From positions 1-5,737 of the forward strand of contig CAZXBB010000270.1 in the NCBI GenBank assembly GCA_964638815.1: DNA of 5,737 nt, written 5' to 3'. Numbering within the stretch: the first letter of the stretch is position 1; each line of letters begins with the position of its first letter. Positions 5,673-5,737 of the stretch are shown here, piece after piece. A model generated the notes under the pieces. The model was not told the DNA's origin. It saw nothing but the letters and a program-made list of their open reading frames with translations, and ran no database searches. Made by a program: the position numbers and the translations under genes. This DNA is from CAZXBB01 sp964638815 (GTDB lineage: Bacteria; Planctomycetota; Phycisphaerae; Phycisphaerales; SM1A02).

Positions 5673-5737
5673 ATGCGAGAGAGATTTTGCGGCGCTGCCG
5701 CTGTGATCGCGCTGACGGCGCTGACCGCGTCGTCGCA
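5673..5737 (+). CDS. Start of an exported protein, cut off at the window end
   Basis: Only 21 complete codons are visible: MRERFCGAAAV, then IALTALTASS. A charged n-region followed by an Ala/Leu-rich hydrophobic core ending in small residues is a typical signal peptide, so the product is probably secreted. ATG 5673 follows a purine-rich stretch (AGAAGAAGAGAGAGAA, ending two bases before it) that can serve as a weak ribosome binding site. The family cannot be told from this fragment. A lipoprotein is unlikely, as C6 precedes the hydrophobic core and is not in a lipobox. Confidence 0.6.
   Translation, partial: MRERFCGAAAVIALTALTASS

Overview
The window is about 70% GC and reads as part of a chromosome from an uncultured planctomycete, most likely of the class Phycisphaerae. 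The best clue is the C-terminus of the secreted metalloprotease: two EF-hand/dockerin-like units, each ending in W-G-P-C. I know that ending from exported proteins of Phycisphaerae. A secreted FG-GAP/VCBS protein and a bacterial GPP34 protein fit the same picture. The taxonomic call is inference; no rRNA or other marker gene is present.

Layout, all genes on the + strand. Positions 1-121 are a CCCGCG/CCCGCA hexanucleotide array, possibly the Pro-Ala tail of a gene that begins outside the window. 262-951 encodes a GPP34 (GOLPH3/Vps74-like) protein, apparently on a leaderless message. 1086-2816 encodes a secreted zinc metalloprotease of the reprolysin type (M12B-like) with a signal peptide, pro-region, catalytic domain, beta-sandwich-like domain and two dockerin-like units. 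2817-3040 is a non-coding spacer with short repeats and a palindrome. 3041-4342 encodes a secreted protein with seven FG-GAP/VCBS repeats, predicted to be a seven-bladed calcium-binding propeller. 4430-5489 is an RlmK-type 23S rRNA methyltransferase whose reading frame is broken once, in a G-rich tract at 5127-5166. Two consecutive stem-loops with T-rich trailers follow it. 5673-5737 is the start of another exported protein, cut off by the window end.

The genes do not form an obvious pathway. Each has its own upstream spacer, and four of the five starts have a TAnCnT hexamer placed like a -10 box, so they look like separate transcription units. The protease and the propeller protein are both exported and could share a role at the cell surface or in polymer breakdown, but adjacency is the only evidence. 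I found no defence system, mobile element, CRISPR array, tRNA or rRNA. The points most worth a second look are the frame break inside a predicted G-quadruplex tract in rlmK, the related G3-CGC-G3 sequence in the opening array, and the recurring promoter hexamer with apparently leaderless starts. I saw no convincing evidence of an undescribed multi-gene system.
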